From: an uncultured Clostridia bacterium
Lineage (GTDB): Bacteria; Bacillota; Clostridia; Christensenellales; UBA1242
DNA: 64,000 nt
NCBI GenBank assembly: GCA_934756675.1
Contig: CAKVLG010000002.1
Span: forward strand, 62,001-126,000
Reading direction: 5' to 3'
Shown: piece after piece, positions 1 to 9,814 of the stretch
How positions within the stretch are numbered: position 1 is the first letter of the stretch
Layout: the number at the start of each line of letters is the position of its first letter
The notes under the pieces: model-generated
Database searches by the model: none
Told to the model about the DNA's origin: nothing
Seen by the model: only the letters and a program-made list of their open reading frames with translations
Program-made: the position numbers and the translations under genes

Positions 1-3000
1 ATTAAGTTTTCATTGTTTACAATATTGAAACTGTTGCCGTCATAATAGAAGTAAAGATAAGAGTTACCAGTGTCAACTTTGAATATCGTGTAATGGTCTT
101 TATAAGCAAATTGTGGTTCATAAACCCAACGAGTTGGATGGTTGTTTTCATCATAGTTTGTAGCAACCCAACCAGATTCAGACATGCTAGTAAGTCCAGG
201 GAAGACAACATATGGTGTAACTTCGATTTCAGAATAGAAGTAACCATATTTGTTACCAAATTGTGTCTTGTAATATTCGAAGACATACATTTGGTAATCT
301 CTTTGTGTGTCTGCGTTAATACTTTGACCATTCTTAAATCTGTATGTAACATTACCACCAAGGTTATTAGAACCGTCGATGATTTGTGTACCAGCAGAGA
401 TTGTTAATACACGTTCGTAAACTGGCATGCACAAGTAATAACCAGCATATTTTGATTCGAATTGAAGAACTGCGCCAGTGTTAGCGTAGTTGCCATTAGC
501 ATCGTAAGTTAATTCGTTATTTAGATAGATAATTTCGCTGTTATATCTTGTGTAGATCATCCAGTGAGAGAATCTATAGATAAAGTTTTGTGAGTAATTG
601 TCTGAATTTGTGCGGACAATTGGTGTTGCAATAAGCATGGCAGTTTCTTTTCCACTAATAAAGAATGGGTCGCTGCTGTCGTATGCGTTGATTGCAGAGA
701 TACGGTCAAATGGCCAATAGCCAAGCATATCTTTTGATGATGTGTTGAATGCAATGTTTGCTCTATATACGTTTACCACACCAGCAATCAACACTCTTGA
801 ATAATCGTAAACACCAGAAGAATAGGTAGTAGAACCTGCTGCAATACCTTCTAGTCCTTTGCAGACCGTGTTGTCGTCTGTGTAATCACCAGATGTAAAG
901 TAAAGTGTACCATCTTTACCTTGTTCATAAGCATGAATATCATAGATAGGCAAGTCTTCCATTTTGTTCTCATTCGATTGCCAAATAATTGCATTATCTT
1001 GAGTGAGCTTAACAAGCATGTCAGAGCCCTTGTAATTAATCATGTAATAAACAAGCTTGTTGTATTTACCAGTTGATGTTTTGCTATCGTTAAAGTAAAT
1101 ATTGTTATCACCTTCGTTAATACCAACACTTTGAATGTTAAGTGGTGCACCACCGTTATACATTGCAAAGTATTGATAAGATGAATCCATATACCTTTCG
1201 GTTTCTGGAAGTGAGTTATATGTTGCTTTATCAACTTGATAGTACGCAACGATTGATTTAAATGAAGACTTTTCGATTACATAATATACATTATCAATAT
1301 AATCATTATTCATAAGGTTGGTCAACGTATCGCGGAATGTATATGATGAGAAGTCTAAGATTAAGTCAGAATCGTTTGTCTTTATTTTTGTACCAAGAAC
1401 TTCAACATAATAAGCTGGTTCAATGCGAAGTGAAAGGTTAATAATTGCTTCTTCTGTTGCTAAGTGTCTTACAGAATAATAGAGAACAGGGTTAGGGTAA
1501 GGTGGGCCATCAAGCAATGATACACCAGGCATACCTTCGATAACTGAATTTTTTTGCGTGTAGTCAAGTGAATAATAGTGGTTGAAAGCACCGTCAACAG
1601 CACCAATTGTGTTGCTGCTATGAATGTCGTTGATTTGGCTAACTTGATTGCCGTTATCACGTATATACTTAATTAGGTCAGTGAACGTTGGGTAATATTG
1701 AGCGTTCTTTGGGTCGTTTGTTGCAATATATTTACCAAGAACAGTGATAAGCGATTGATCAGAAAGCATAGCAGTTCTAGTTAATAAATTGCTTGAATTT
1801 TCTTGTTCATAAACATTTCTTGTTGCTTTGACTGTGTACATTACACCAGCATCGCGAAGGATAGTGTAGTATGTAGAGTCTTTAAAGTAGCAAAGTTTTC
1901 CGTCGTATATAACAGCGTCTACTGTTTTGCTACCAATAGTAGCTTTAAGTGTAAGCGTCCCAGCGGTAGCGTCATAACTTTCCTCAACAGTAAGAGTGAA
2001 ACTTGAGCCGCTTAAACCAAGAACTTTAAACAGTTTAGCTTCGTCACTTTTCTCACCAGCGGATTTGAGTGTTGTGGTGTAAGTATTTACTATCCTATTG
2101 TAATAATATGAATCTTTGAAGTTAAGACCATATCTAATAGGGAACACTCTTGTTGATTCGTCGCTCCCTTTTTGGAAAGCTTGAACAACATTAATAACTG
2201 AATTATCTGTAGATTTTGTAATTGTGAATGACAATTTTTGATTGTAATGGATTTCTTCCATCAAATATTGTTCAAAGAGTGCAAGGACAGAGTTGAGGTC
2301 GGCATTGTCACTTAATAGTGGCAATATATTTTTGCCTTTATTTGCAGATGTAAGACCAAGGTTGATCTTATCATTACCAATTTCAATCAAATTTGATGCT
2401 GAGTTAAAGTTTGCATCGTCACTTAATTTATCAAGTAAGTATAGTCTTGTTCCATTGCCTTTTAAGCGTATTTTTTCGTTAACTGTTGTGTTAAGAGAGA
2501 ACGAAATAGTTGCTTCATAAATGCCAGTTGATTCATTATATTCACCAACACTAATAAGTGCAATATCGTTTTGCTTAATTGTAGTTCCAAGTAGTGTAGA
2601 AAGGCTAGTAGATATATCGGCTGTCACATTCAATTGAATGGTGCGTGGAATGTAATACAAGTCATAATCTGAACCGTTTTTAATGCTTACAAGTTTTGTG
2701 CTTGTGATAAAGTTATAATATTTTTTAGGGTCGCTTTGATAGATTTCTTTTGCGTTGCCGTTTGTATCATAGTATTTGATATCGGCGTAATAGTTAGCGC
2801 CAGAACCAGAAATTGTAATTTCGAATTGGTCACGAGAGTTGATGTTTTTATCGTTCTTGATATCGAAAATATTTTTCAATAATTTGATATTATCTTCGTT
2901 CCACCAACTGTTGCCGTATGTAATAGTGCTGTTTGCAGCTGTAAGTGAACTGTTTTTGTCAATTTCAAGAACTGTTATTTGGTCTAATGTAAATTTCTTT

Positions 3001-6000
3001 TTAGCGCCTTCAATAACTTCAATAACCGAAAGTTGCAAATTTGTACCATTGGTTACAAGTGTACCAGTTGTTGATTCGTTAGAAAGTGTTGTTGTGAAGT
3101 TTGGTACAATGAAGCATTCCAAGCCATCAGGATAGCTACTTGGAATGTTAAACATGTTTCTAATAGTACTGTTAAGAGTGTAAATTTTATATGTAGTAAG
3201 CCCAGCAGAGAGAGTATTTGCAGTGAATAATTGACCGTCTAGGTTATAAAGGTTGTTGCCATTTGTGCCAAACAAATATAATTGATAGTTATTTGTAACA
3301 GATGCTGTGCCAATTTCTCTATAGCTTTGAGAAGGTATGAAGTATTTGCCATCTACAATTTTATAATCACCAAGTGAATATGTATTATCTTTCGCGTCGT
3401 ATAATTTGATAGTTCCGTCTGATGTGCGGCGAACGGTAATCACGCTGCCGTCGACATCTTCACTTACACCATCAATTTTGTACTTATAAACAGTTGTCTT
3501 TGTTTTGATTGAAGAAATTTCTTGAGAGATATAGGCTGTATCTGCAGCTTGCAACGGTGTTATGTAGTAATAGTTGTTTGCAACAATTTTAGCACCAAGC
3601 AACATATAAAAATACTTGAATTGTGCCTCATCTTTGCGGCTATTGATTTCAGAGCCTAAGAAAATGCGTGAACCTACCAAACTGTCAAAGTTTGATATAG
3701 CAACATTATCAAAGTTATCGCCAAGGGCATCGTAATAATGGTTGATGCTTTCAGTTGTTTCGCTTTTTGATACATCAAGAACAGAAACACGTGCAGCAAG
3801 TGGGGCAGTGAAATAATACTTTCCGTCTGCAGCCTTTTTAACATCATAATAGAAGTAAACTGTGTGCCTTTTTGATGAATCAACAGATTTTTTTGTAATT
3901 GTTGAATCACCTTCAACAGTGTATGTTACTTCATAATTTTCAAGGTTAGAACCATAAACGCGTGCAACTGTTGATGCTCTAGAAGACATAGAATCTTCAT
4001 TTTGAGAATATTTTACTTCGTTGTAGATAAAGTATTTACCCTTATCATTATCACCAGATTCAAGAGAGAACTCGCTTGTGAAGTTGTAGTATTGTTCTAC
4101 GCCAGTTTTTGCGAATTTATCTTTAACAACATATGTTGAACCAGAGTTTGATTTATAGTACTCGCGAGTAAATTCATTGTTTGCTTTTTTGTTATATGTT
4201 TCGCTGAAAGCTAGGGTATATGTGTCTTCGAACCCTGTTGGTTTGCTAATTGAACTTAATTTAAAGAATAGTTCAGAATTATTGGTATTCTTCATTGGTT
4301 CGTAAGTGATTACTTGCCAAGTAAAGTTAGATGCACTAGACCCAGACCTTACAAGATATTTATCAAGTGTCGCTGTAACAACACCCGAATCAAGTTTTAC
4401 GCTTTCATCTTGAATTTTGTAATAAACATTGCCATTTTCAGTATAAGAAATGGTATAAGCATTACCGCCATATGTATATTTAGTACCTTTTACGGCTTCT
4501 GTAACACTTGAGTTTGCAACGTTCTTTATTGTTGCAAAAGCCATATATGGTTTTTTGAAGTATTTAAGTTGAAGTTTATCATAATAGTACTCGTTAGAAA
4601 TAAATGTATTGCTGCTTGAATCTAGCGAAATATATCTAACTTCCGAAGAGTACGACACCGTTTCCATATTATAAGATATAAGGGAAGTTTGTTCGTCTGT
4701 CGAAAGAGCAATGATAACACTTGTTGTCACATAGCCATATTCATCTACATATGATGTTGCAGTGCGGATAACTTCGTATCTAAGGTCTGTGGCGTCTGCC
4801 AAAACCAATTCGCCGCTGCTTGTTACATATTTAGCTGAAGCTGCTTTGTATTTATCTTGCAATTTACCTTCGCCACCAGTTACATAAATGTTTACTGTAA
4901 CGTTTGAATTTGCAATAAATTTCGTACCAATAAGGTTGACACCTGTGCGGTCGCTATAAAAGTTCTTGCCAGTAAGGTTATCGTCGTTTTGTTGAACTTG
5001 AAGAACTTTTTGTGCAACGCTAGCAACAATTCTATCGTTCATTTTTATAGAATAGAAAGAATAGGCAAGTGACATATTGTCGTATTTTGAATATTTGTCA
5101 CCTTCAATATCATCTGTTTGTTTCGAGAATGTTAGGAATTCACCATAGTTAAGACCTTTTACTTCATAGAGGTAACCATTAATTGTGATGGTGATGTTCC
5201 TACCATCATTCATTGTAAATGTTCTTGAAGTTCCAGATCCGCCACCTTTTGTTTCGGTAAAAGTAACAATTGCACCGTTTTTATCAAGAACAGGTGAACT
5301 ATCTGATGCGTTAGGGTCAGAAACATTGTCGAGTTTGTATACTTGAACAGTGACACCTTCTATATATTGATTCTTATCATCAAATAGATGGTCACCATTT
5401 ACAAATGAACCAGAAAGGGTATAGTTTGTAACTTTTTCGTAGTTTGCGTAGAAATGATAGTTATGGGTCGATGCGTGAGTAACAGAAGAAATAATACTAG
5501 AAATAACAAGTTCTGTTCCACGTTCGTTTGTTATGTCTGTATCGTCCCAAATTAGAGTGTTATGGATTTCGCCAATGTTTGCAGAACCATTAAAATATTT
5601 TGCGGTAGAACGATACAATCCAGGGGTAACAGCATAGAAACCATTTTTCTCAAGAGATAGAGAATAGTCTAGGTCAAACTCTTTATTCTCTAAATCTATA
5701 TATAATTTGTTGTCATATTCAACGCCATTATAAATTGTATTTTTGTAGACGCGGCCATTTTCCGCCTTGCTGTTGACTGTCCATGATTGGAATGCATAAT
5801 CATGGTTTAATAAAACACGTTCAACTTTAACAATTCTGCCTTCTGGGAAGTAACCAGTTAAGTCTGTGCAGCGGTAAGTGGCAGTGCCGATTGATTGGTC
5901 AAGTTTCTTTGTTACATTATAGAAATAGAAATCGTTTGTAACACTTAATATTTGACCTGCTGAAAGGTCGGCATATCTTTTTTCTTGGTAATAGTTTGAG

Positions 6001-7781
6001 CCAGTCATTTTTACTGGGTCGAGTTTATCACTATAGTTAAGTTCGCCATAGTTAATGTAGCTACTGTTGTTAGAGTAAGAAGAGAATGATTGTTCGTATG
6101 TATTAAATACAATTCCAGAAGAATAGTAAGAATCGCCACGAGTTTTATTGTCGCCAGATTCGGATACTAAAGCTTTAACTTTAAGTGTACGGCTTGTTGA
6201 ACCCTTTTCGAGCCTTGGGTTAAAGCGAACGTACCAAACACCGGTAGTCATTTCTTGATAGATGCTGATGTATGAATCATCTGCAAGTACCCAAACTTCA
6301 ATTTTTTTGTTGTTTGCATCAAGTATATATGTTTTGTAATAAAACTTAACCTTAACATTGCTGAAAGGTGAAAGCGTGTGTTCACCACTAAATTGAAGTG
6401 AGCTATAGTCAACTTCTGTTTTAATTTCAACTTGTTTGCCATCAACCATGACTAAGTAGTTTGCAAACGAAATGTTTGAAGATGTAAGTTCTGTCCATCT
6501 TGTGCTAGAATTGCCTTCGCGTGACATGTAATAGCTAGCAGAGTCATATGCGTCGCTATTGATTTTTGAAATTGTGTTTCCTTCTTTATTGATAAATCTA
6601 CCATCGCCAACATTAGTCTTCCAATAGTATACAAGTTCAAAAGAGAAAGAACCTGTTGTGTCATCTGTAAATTCTTTTTTATCGTCAAGGGCAATCGTCC
6701 TGTCACCATAATATAGTTCATATTTGCCAGCATCATTTTTGCGAATAGGAATATACATAGATTGTATTTTACCTTCACTTACAACATCGCTATCGCTAAG
6801 TGTTTTTTCTGTGAGCATTGTGAAAATGGCGCGTTGAGCTTCGTTAGCGGTTTTGTTGTCAAATTTATAACCGCTATACATTAACTCTTGATCAGAGCAG
6901 AGTTCTTTGTAACTAGAACCGTTGTAATAGTAATATTTTTCACCATTGCGACCAATTGTGATATATAAAGATGCCTGGCTACCTGAAAGTATTTGGTCAT
7001 TGCCAGCAAAAAATCTAACGGCAGCTGAATATCTTGTGTATGTCGAGTCAGCACCAATATCTGTTCTAACAACATTTTTAAGTTCGTTTGTTAAATCAAT
7101 AGTAGTACTACTTGCACTTGTCATCAAATAAATTGGATAATTTACAGTGAGGGAATCAATAGAGCATATAGTGAAACCATTATATTTATAAGTTTTAGTT
7201 GCGTTATCTTTTGTAATTGTGATAGTTGCAACATCGCTAATAACAGAATTGTTTAAAGATGTGTCAACAAAACAAACATTGACACTTGCTGTGCCATTTT
7301 TTACATCAATCGAAATAGGTGTGAATTTAATTGCTACATTGTTGCCAGGGATAGTAATAGCACTTGATCCAAGTTCGCCAAGCAATGAAACTTCCACCTT
7401 ATTTGCACTTACGCCAAACTTGCCAGTTACATAAGAAAGAAAGTCTGACTTGCTAGTAATTAAATCGACAGCCGTAACTTGGTCAACAGGAATAATAGGG
7501 GCAGCATAATCATTATTCGAAGGAGTTGAATCAATTGAATAAGTGTTGCCGTCTACATGCATGTTGACAGTGTAGTATTCGCGTGATGGGTAGTAACTAA
7601 GGTTTGGAGTTGACAAGCGGTAGTTACCATATTCATCAAACGATGAACTAGATACATCGGTGTCTCCAAAAAGTTTGCAGGCACCAAAAGTTAGACTTGT
7701 AAAGATGATAGAGAGCACTAATACAAATGCTGAAATAGCCTTTTTTAAACCATTTTGTTTTTTGCTCTTTTGTAAGCTCAT
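1..7781 (-). CDS. Giant surface lipoprotein, partial (C-terminus beyond window)
   Basis: The minus-strand frame is open from the ATG at 7781 to the window edge, giving at least 2,593 codons without a stop. A GTGAGGT ribosome site lies just upstream of the ATG. The N-terminus is a lipoprotein signal: basic residues 2-14, a hydrophobic stretch about 15-33, then TFGAC with Cys35 as the likely lipidated residue (the -3 Phe is atypical). The rest is rich in Tyr, Ser, Thr, Asn and Asp, with many YY/YYY runs, few Cys and no membrane segment after the signal, as in secreted beta-rich adhesin-like proteins. I recognise no catalytic domain. It is transcribed away from the phage-like cassette and is probably an independent gene. 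The role, perhaps adhesion or cell-surface architecture, is inference only. Confidence 0.85.
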   Translation of the reverse strand, partial: MSLQKSKKQNGLKKAISAFVLVLSIIFTSLTFGACKLFGDTDVSSSSFDEYGNYRLSTPNLSYYPSREYYTVNMHVDGNTYSIDSTPSNNDYAAPIIPVDQVTAVDLITSKSDFLSYVTGKFGVSANKVEVSLLGELGSSAITIPGNNVAIKFTPISIDVKNGTASVNVCFVDTSLNNSVISDVATITITKDNATKTYKYNGFTICSIDSLTVNYPIYLMTSASSTTIDLTNELKNVVRTDIGADSTYTRYSAAVRFFAGNDQILSGSQASLYITIGRNGEKYYYYNGSSYKELCSDQELMYSGYKFDNKTANEAQRAIFTMLTEKTLSDSDVVSEGKIQSMYIPIRKNDAGKYELYYGDRTIALDDKKEFTDDTTGSFSFELVYYWKTNVGDGRFINKEGNTISKINSDAYDSASYYMSREGNSSTRWTELTSSNISFANYLVMVDGKQVEIKTEVDYSSLQFSGEHTLSPFSNVKVKFYYKTYILDANNKKIEVWVLADDSYISIYQEMTTGVWYVRFNPRLEKGSTSRTLKVKALVSESGDNKTRGDSYYSSGIVFNTYEQSFSSYSNNSSYINYGELNYSDKLDPVKMTGSNYYQEKRYADLSAGQILSVTNDFYFYNVTKKLDQSIGTATYRCTDLTGYFPEGRIVKVERVLLNHDYAFQSWTVNSKAENGRVYKNTIYNGVEYDNKLYIDLENKEFDLDYSLSLEKNGFYAVTPGLYRSTAKYFNGSANIGEIHNTLIWDDTDITNERGTELVISSIISSVTHASTHNYHFYANYEKVTNYTLSGSFVNGDHLFDDKNQYIEGVTVQVYKLDNVSDPNASDSSPVLDKNGAIVTFTETKGGGSGTSRTFTMNDGRNITITINGYLYEVKGLNYGEFLTFSKQTDDIEGDKYSKYDNMSLAYSFYSIKMNDRIVASVAQKVLQVQQNDDNLTGKNFYSDRTGVNLIGTKFIANSNVTVNIYVTGGEGKLQDKYKAASAKYVTSSGELVLADATDLRYEVIRTATSYVDEYGYVTTSVIIALSTDEQTSLISYNMETVSYSSEVRYISLDSSSNTFISNEYYYDKLQLKYFKKPYMAFATIKNVANSSVTEAVKGTKYTYGGNAYTISYTENGNVYYKIQDESVKLDSGVVTATLDKYLVRSGSSASNFTWQVITYEPMKNTNNSELFFKLSSISKPTGFEDTYTLAFSETYNKKANNEFTREYYKSNSGSTYVVKDKFAKTGVEQYYNFTSEFSLESGDNDKGKYFIYNEVKYSQNEDSMSSRASTVARVYGSNLENYEVTYTVEGDSTITKKSVDSSKRHTVYFYYDVKKAADGKYYFTAPLAARVSVLDVSKSETTESINHYYDALGDNFDNVAISNFDSLVGSRIFLGSEINSRKDEAQFKYFYMLLGAKIVANNYYYITPLQAADTAYISQEISSIKTKTTVYKYKIDGVSEDVDGSVITVRRTSDGTIKLYDAKDNTYSLGDYKIVDGKYFIPSQSYREIGTASVTNNYQLYLFGTNGNNLYNLDGQLFTANTLSAGLTTYKIYTLNSTIRNMFNIPSSYPDGLECFIVPNFTTTLSNESTTGTLVTNGTNLQLSVIEVIEGAKKKFTLDQITVLEIDKNSSLTAANSTITYGNSWWNEDNIKLLKNIFDIKNDKNINSRDQFEITISGSGANYYADIKYYDTNGNAKEIYQSDPKKYYNFITSTKLVSIKNGSDYDLYYIPRTIQLNVTADISTSLSTLLGTTIKQNDIALISVGEYNESTGIYEATISFSLNTTVNEKIRLKGNGTRLYLLDKLSDDANFNSASNLIEIGNDKINLGLTSANKGKNILPLLSDNADLNSVLALFEQYLMEEIHYNQKLSFTITKSTDNSVINVVQAFQKGSDESTRVFPIRYGLNFKDSYYYNRIVNTYTTTLKSAGEKSDEAKLFKVLGLSGSSFTLTVEESYDATAGTLTLKATIGSKTVDAVIYDGKLCYFKDSTYYTILRDAGVMYTVKATRNVYEQENSSNLLTRTAMLSDQSLITVLGKYIATNDPKNAQYYPTFTDLIKYIRDNGNQVSQINDIHSSNTIGAVDGAFNHYYSLDYTQKNSVIEGMPGVSLLDGPPYPNPVLYYSVRHLATEEAIINLSLRIEPAYYVEVLGTKIKTNDSDLILDFSSYTFRDTLTNLMNNDYIDNVYYVIEKSSFKSIVAYYQVDKATYNSLPETERYMDSSYQYFAMYNGGAPLNIQSVGINEGDNNIYFNDSKTSTGKYNKLVYYMINYKGSDMLVKLTQDNAIIWQSNENKMEDLPIYDIHAYEQGKDGTLYFTSGDYTDDNTVCKGLEGIAAGSTTYSSGVYDYSRVLIAGVVNVYRANIAFNTSSKDMLGYWPFDRISAINAYDSSDPFFISGKETAMLIATPIVRTNSDNYSQNFIYRFSHWMIYTRYNSEIIYLNNELTYDANGNYANTGAVLQFESKYAGYYLCMPVYERVLTISAGTQIIDGSNNLGGNVTYRFKNGQSINADTQRDYQMYVFEYYKTQFGNKYGYFYSEIEVTPYVVFPGLTSMSESGWVATNYDENNHPTRWVYEPQFAYKDHYTIFKVDTGNSYLYFYYDGNSFNIVNNENL

Positions 7782-7810
7782 AAATACCTCACAATTAGTT
7801 TGTTTTTTGC

Positions 7811-7829
7811 ATAAGTATATAATACTTAT
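7811..7829. promoter_or_regulatory. Perfect palindrome upstream of the giant lipoprotein gene (candidate operator)
   Basis: ATAAGTAT and ATACTTAT form perfect 8-bp arms around a 3-nt centre, about 30 bp before the lipoprotein ATG. A second, shorter copy of the half-sites (ATAAG-A-CTTAT, about 7833-7843) follows. The position suits an operator over the lipoprotein promoter, but the region is very AT-rich and no -35 is clear. Confidence 0.35.
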
Positions 7830-7924
7830 AATATAAGACTTATTTTATCATATCTTGTAGAATTATCAAAATAAAAAAGACATAAATACGAAAAAATAGA
7901 AATTTATTTTTTATAAAAATTTTT

Positions 7925-7955
7925 AAAACTAGACAAATGGGTGTCTAGTTTTTTG
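7925..7955. terminator. Orphan intrinsic terminator in a divergent intergenic region
   Basis: AAAACTAGACA (7925-7935) pairs perfectly with TGTCTAGTTTT (7942-7952) over a 6-nt loop, and a T tract follows on the plus strand. No gene ends here: the genes on either side diverge from this region. It may end a short unrecognised RNA or act as an attenuator in the leader of the gene at 8147. Confidence 0.6.
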
Positions 7956-7977
7956 TTTATACTTTTGTTTAATTTGT

Positions 7978-7991
7978 CGAACATATGTTTG
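7978..7991. promoter_or_regulatory. LexA/DinR-type SOS box
   Basis: CGAACATATGTTTG fits the Gram-positive LexA consensus CGAAC-RNRY-GTTYC at all but the last base. It lies 156 bp before the phage-type regulator at 8147 and about 200 bp before the divergent lipoprotein gene, so it could place the regulator under SOS control. A TTGAAA overlapping its right edge has no well-spaced -10. Confidence 0.55.
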
Positions 7992-8054
7992 AAAAACTAA
8001 AAAAATAAAAAAATGCTTAAAATGTGGCACATAAGAAAAACAAAACAAAAAACT

Positions 8055-8063
8055 TGTTATAAA
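8055..8063 (+). promoter_or_regulatory. Candidate extended -10 promoter for the phage-type regulator
   Basis: TGTTATAAA is an extended -10 (TGn followed by TATAAA) about 84 bp before the ATG at 8147. No -35 at the usual distance is convincing. A TTGACA at 8098-8103 lacks a -10 and is not counted. Confidence 0.3.
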
Positions 8064-8146
8064 ATTTAGGTATAGGAACGCAAACATAACAATTTACTTG
8101 ACATAAATCGACAAAATATGACAAAACCATAGGAGTATACAAAAAG

Positions 8147-8734
8147 ATGAAAAACAACGAAATTTTGGAAGATATGGAAAGGGAAACGCTGAGCACTTGG
8201 GTAAAAACAATGCTTACCATTTATCCAACATTGCCAAACATAATTAAAGTTATCGATAGCATAGTAGAACTAAGAGCAACAAATTTAACTTCAGCATACA
8301 CTTCAAGTGGTCAGCTTAAATATTCAAGTTATGACCAAGTCGATCGTGTTATAAAAATGATGGAAAGAAAGAGTAAAATGCTTCGTATCCATGATTTTGT
8401 TTGCGACCTAATTAAGCCACTAACAAAGGAGGAATTAAGGTTTTTAAAGTTGCGATTTTTTACTAGAATGAGAATTGAAAAACTTGTTGAAGTAACTGGA
8501 ATTAGCACAAGAAGCGTTTATAGAAAAGCTCACCATATTATTAGCAAATTAACTAATGCTTTATCTGTACGCGGTATTACATCGTATGATATTGAAGACA
8601 TGGTAAAAGGTGAACATTGGATATATGCTCAGTACGATAAACATGCTAGTGAAAAGAAGACAAACTTTTTAAAAGGACGAAATTTTACTGATCATATGGT
8701 AGAAGATAAGAGCATGAAAGAGCAAGTTTGTTAA
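8147..8734 (+). CDS. Phage-type transcriptional regulator, ArpU/sigma-70 region 4-like
   Basis: A 195-residue cytosolic helical protein. Residues about 108-148 form a sigma-70 region 4-like helix-turn-helix: 'LTKEELRFLKLRFF', then 'IEKLVEVTGISTRSVYRKAHHI' split over two helices. This arrangement is typical of ArpU-like phage late-gene activators and related regulators that sit just before the terminase. Start ATG 8147 has a GGAG site about 10 nt upstream. It is the first gene of the phage-like cassette and lies downstream of the SOS box at 7978. Its stop abuts the stop of the convergent gene at 8735. Role as late-gene activator is inferred from fold and place; an unrelated host regulator is possible. 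Confidence 0.6.
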   Translation: MKNNEILEDMERETLSTWVKTMLTIYPTLPNIIKVIDSIVELRATNLTSAYTSSGQLKYSSYDQVDRVIKMMERKSKMLRIHDFVCDLIKPLTKEELRFLKLRFFTRMRIEKLVEVTGISTRSVYRKAHHIISKLTNALSVRGITSYDIEDMVKGEHWIYAQYDKHASEKKTNFLKGRNFTDHMVEDKSMKEQVC

Positions 8735-9625
8735 TTATAATAAATCGTCATCATCAAAGTCATACGTGGGAAATTTTGGTTGTTTTTCACAATTTTCTTG
8801 CAAAATTTGCGGTTTTTTGCGAACAAAATGATTATTTGCATAGCTTTCCGCAGTAGCTAAACCATGTTTCTTTTTTCTGCCAGAAAATACGAGTAACAAA
8901 AATATTACAAGCATAGGTAAAGATATAATTATAATCATAACAGCACGTAATCCACCAGAAAGGTAGATATAATTTTCTTGCGTAGTAAGTCCGGTTTGTT
9001 CGGCTGGTAGTAATTCTTGTTCAAACTCGTTATTTTCTGGTATCGAAGAAAGGTTTTCGGTTTTCTCGCTATAAACATATCCAAAGTAAACACTGACAGG
9101 GTCGCTGCTAGGGGAATACTCAGCAAAGTACCAAACATTGCTTTTTCCAGATGGTGGAACTTCGCCATAGGTTTTTGCGATGTATGAAATATTGCTTGTG
9201 CCACTTTGGATAACGTTTTTGATGTTTGATGAAATTTCGGTAGTTGGTGTTTCGCGTATTTGCGTTCCTGAACTTTGATTGATTGAAAAGGTTATACCAG
9301 TCAAAGTCTTTACATGCGGCTCACCACTTACTTTAAAGATTTTTTCTGTTTTTACAAAACCAATAAAACCAGCATAATTTACTTTTGAAATGGTCTGAGT
9401 TATTTCACCAATAACTGTTACAAAATATCCACAAGGCACTTCAAAATATATGTTTTCAAAAGTGTCAAGCGAGGTATCACTGGTTTTGTATAAAATACAT
9501 TCATTTTTCACTTTTGCATAAACTGTGTCGTCTGTTGCTTGAGCAAAACTAGAGATGTTAAATAAACAAAAATTATTGCTAGTTATGCTAAACAAAACGA
9601 ACAACAAAATCGATAATTTTTTCAT
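8735..9625 (-). CDS. Exported SH3b-domain membrane protein, unknown function
   Basis: A 296-residue protein with an N-terminal signal peptide (about 1-30, ending FAQA), two tandem bacterial SH3-like regions (about 35-105 and 110-195), an acidic linker, one transmembrane helix (about 223-248), and a cytosolic tail ending in an acidic YDFDDDD stretch. This predicts a wall-facing sensor or anchor. It runs antisense to the phage genes between the regulator and terminase, so it may be cargo or unrelated to the virion. There is no ribosome site; TAAAAT (9632-9637) lies 6 nt before the ATG, so the mRNA may be leaderless. No enzymatic motif is visible. Confidence 0.65.
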   Translation of the reverse strand: MKKLSILLFVLFSITSNNFCLFNISSFAQATDDTVYAKVKNECILYKTSDTSLDTFENIYFEVPCGYFVTVIGEITQTISKVNYAGFIGFVKTEKIFKVSGEPHVKTLTGITFSINQSSGTQIRETPTTEISSNIKNVIQSGTSNISYIAKTYGEVPPSGKSNVWYFAEYSPSSDPVSVYFGYVYSEKTENLSSIPENNEFEQELLPAEQTGLTTQENYIYLSGGLRAVMIIIISLPMLVIFLLLVFSGRKKKHGLATAESYANNHFVRKKPQILQENCEKQPKFPTYDFDDDDLL

Positions 9626-9814
9626 GCTATTATTTTAAAACAAATGCGTTATTTTTGCTCTATAATTTTTAGTCGAAAATAGTAAAATAATAGACAATTT
9701 TAAAGTTTAATAAATTAATAAAAAACGCAAAATTATAAAAATAAAAGTGAAAATCAATTATAAAAATGTAAAAAATAACAAAAAATTGCAATTTTATACA
9801 ATTTTTAACACATT

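Noticed and set aside
93..407. Plus-strand open frames in 1-7781 (also 1803-2006, 2293-2520, 2839-3135, 7219-7434) and minus-strand frames out of phase
   Set aside because: They lie wholly within the giant lipoprotein frame, lack ribosome sites and have shadow composition.
8098..8126. TTGACA at 8098-8103 as a promoter for the 8147 regulator
   Set aside because: No -10 hexamer occurs at 16-18 nt; the spacing position reads ACAAAA.
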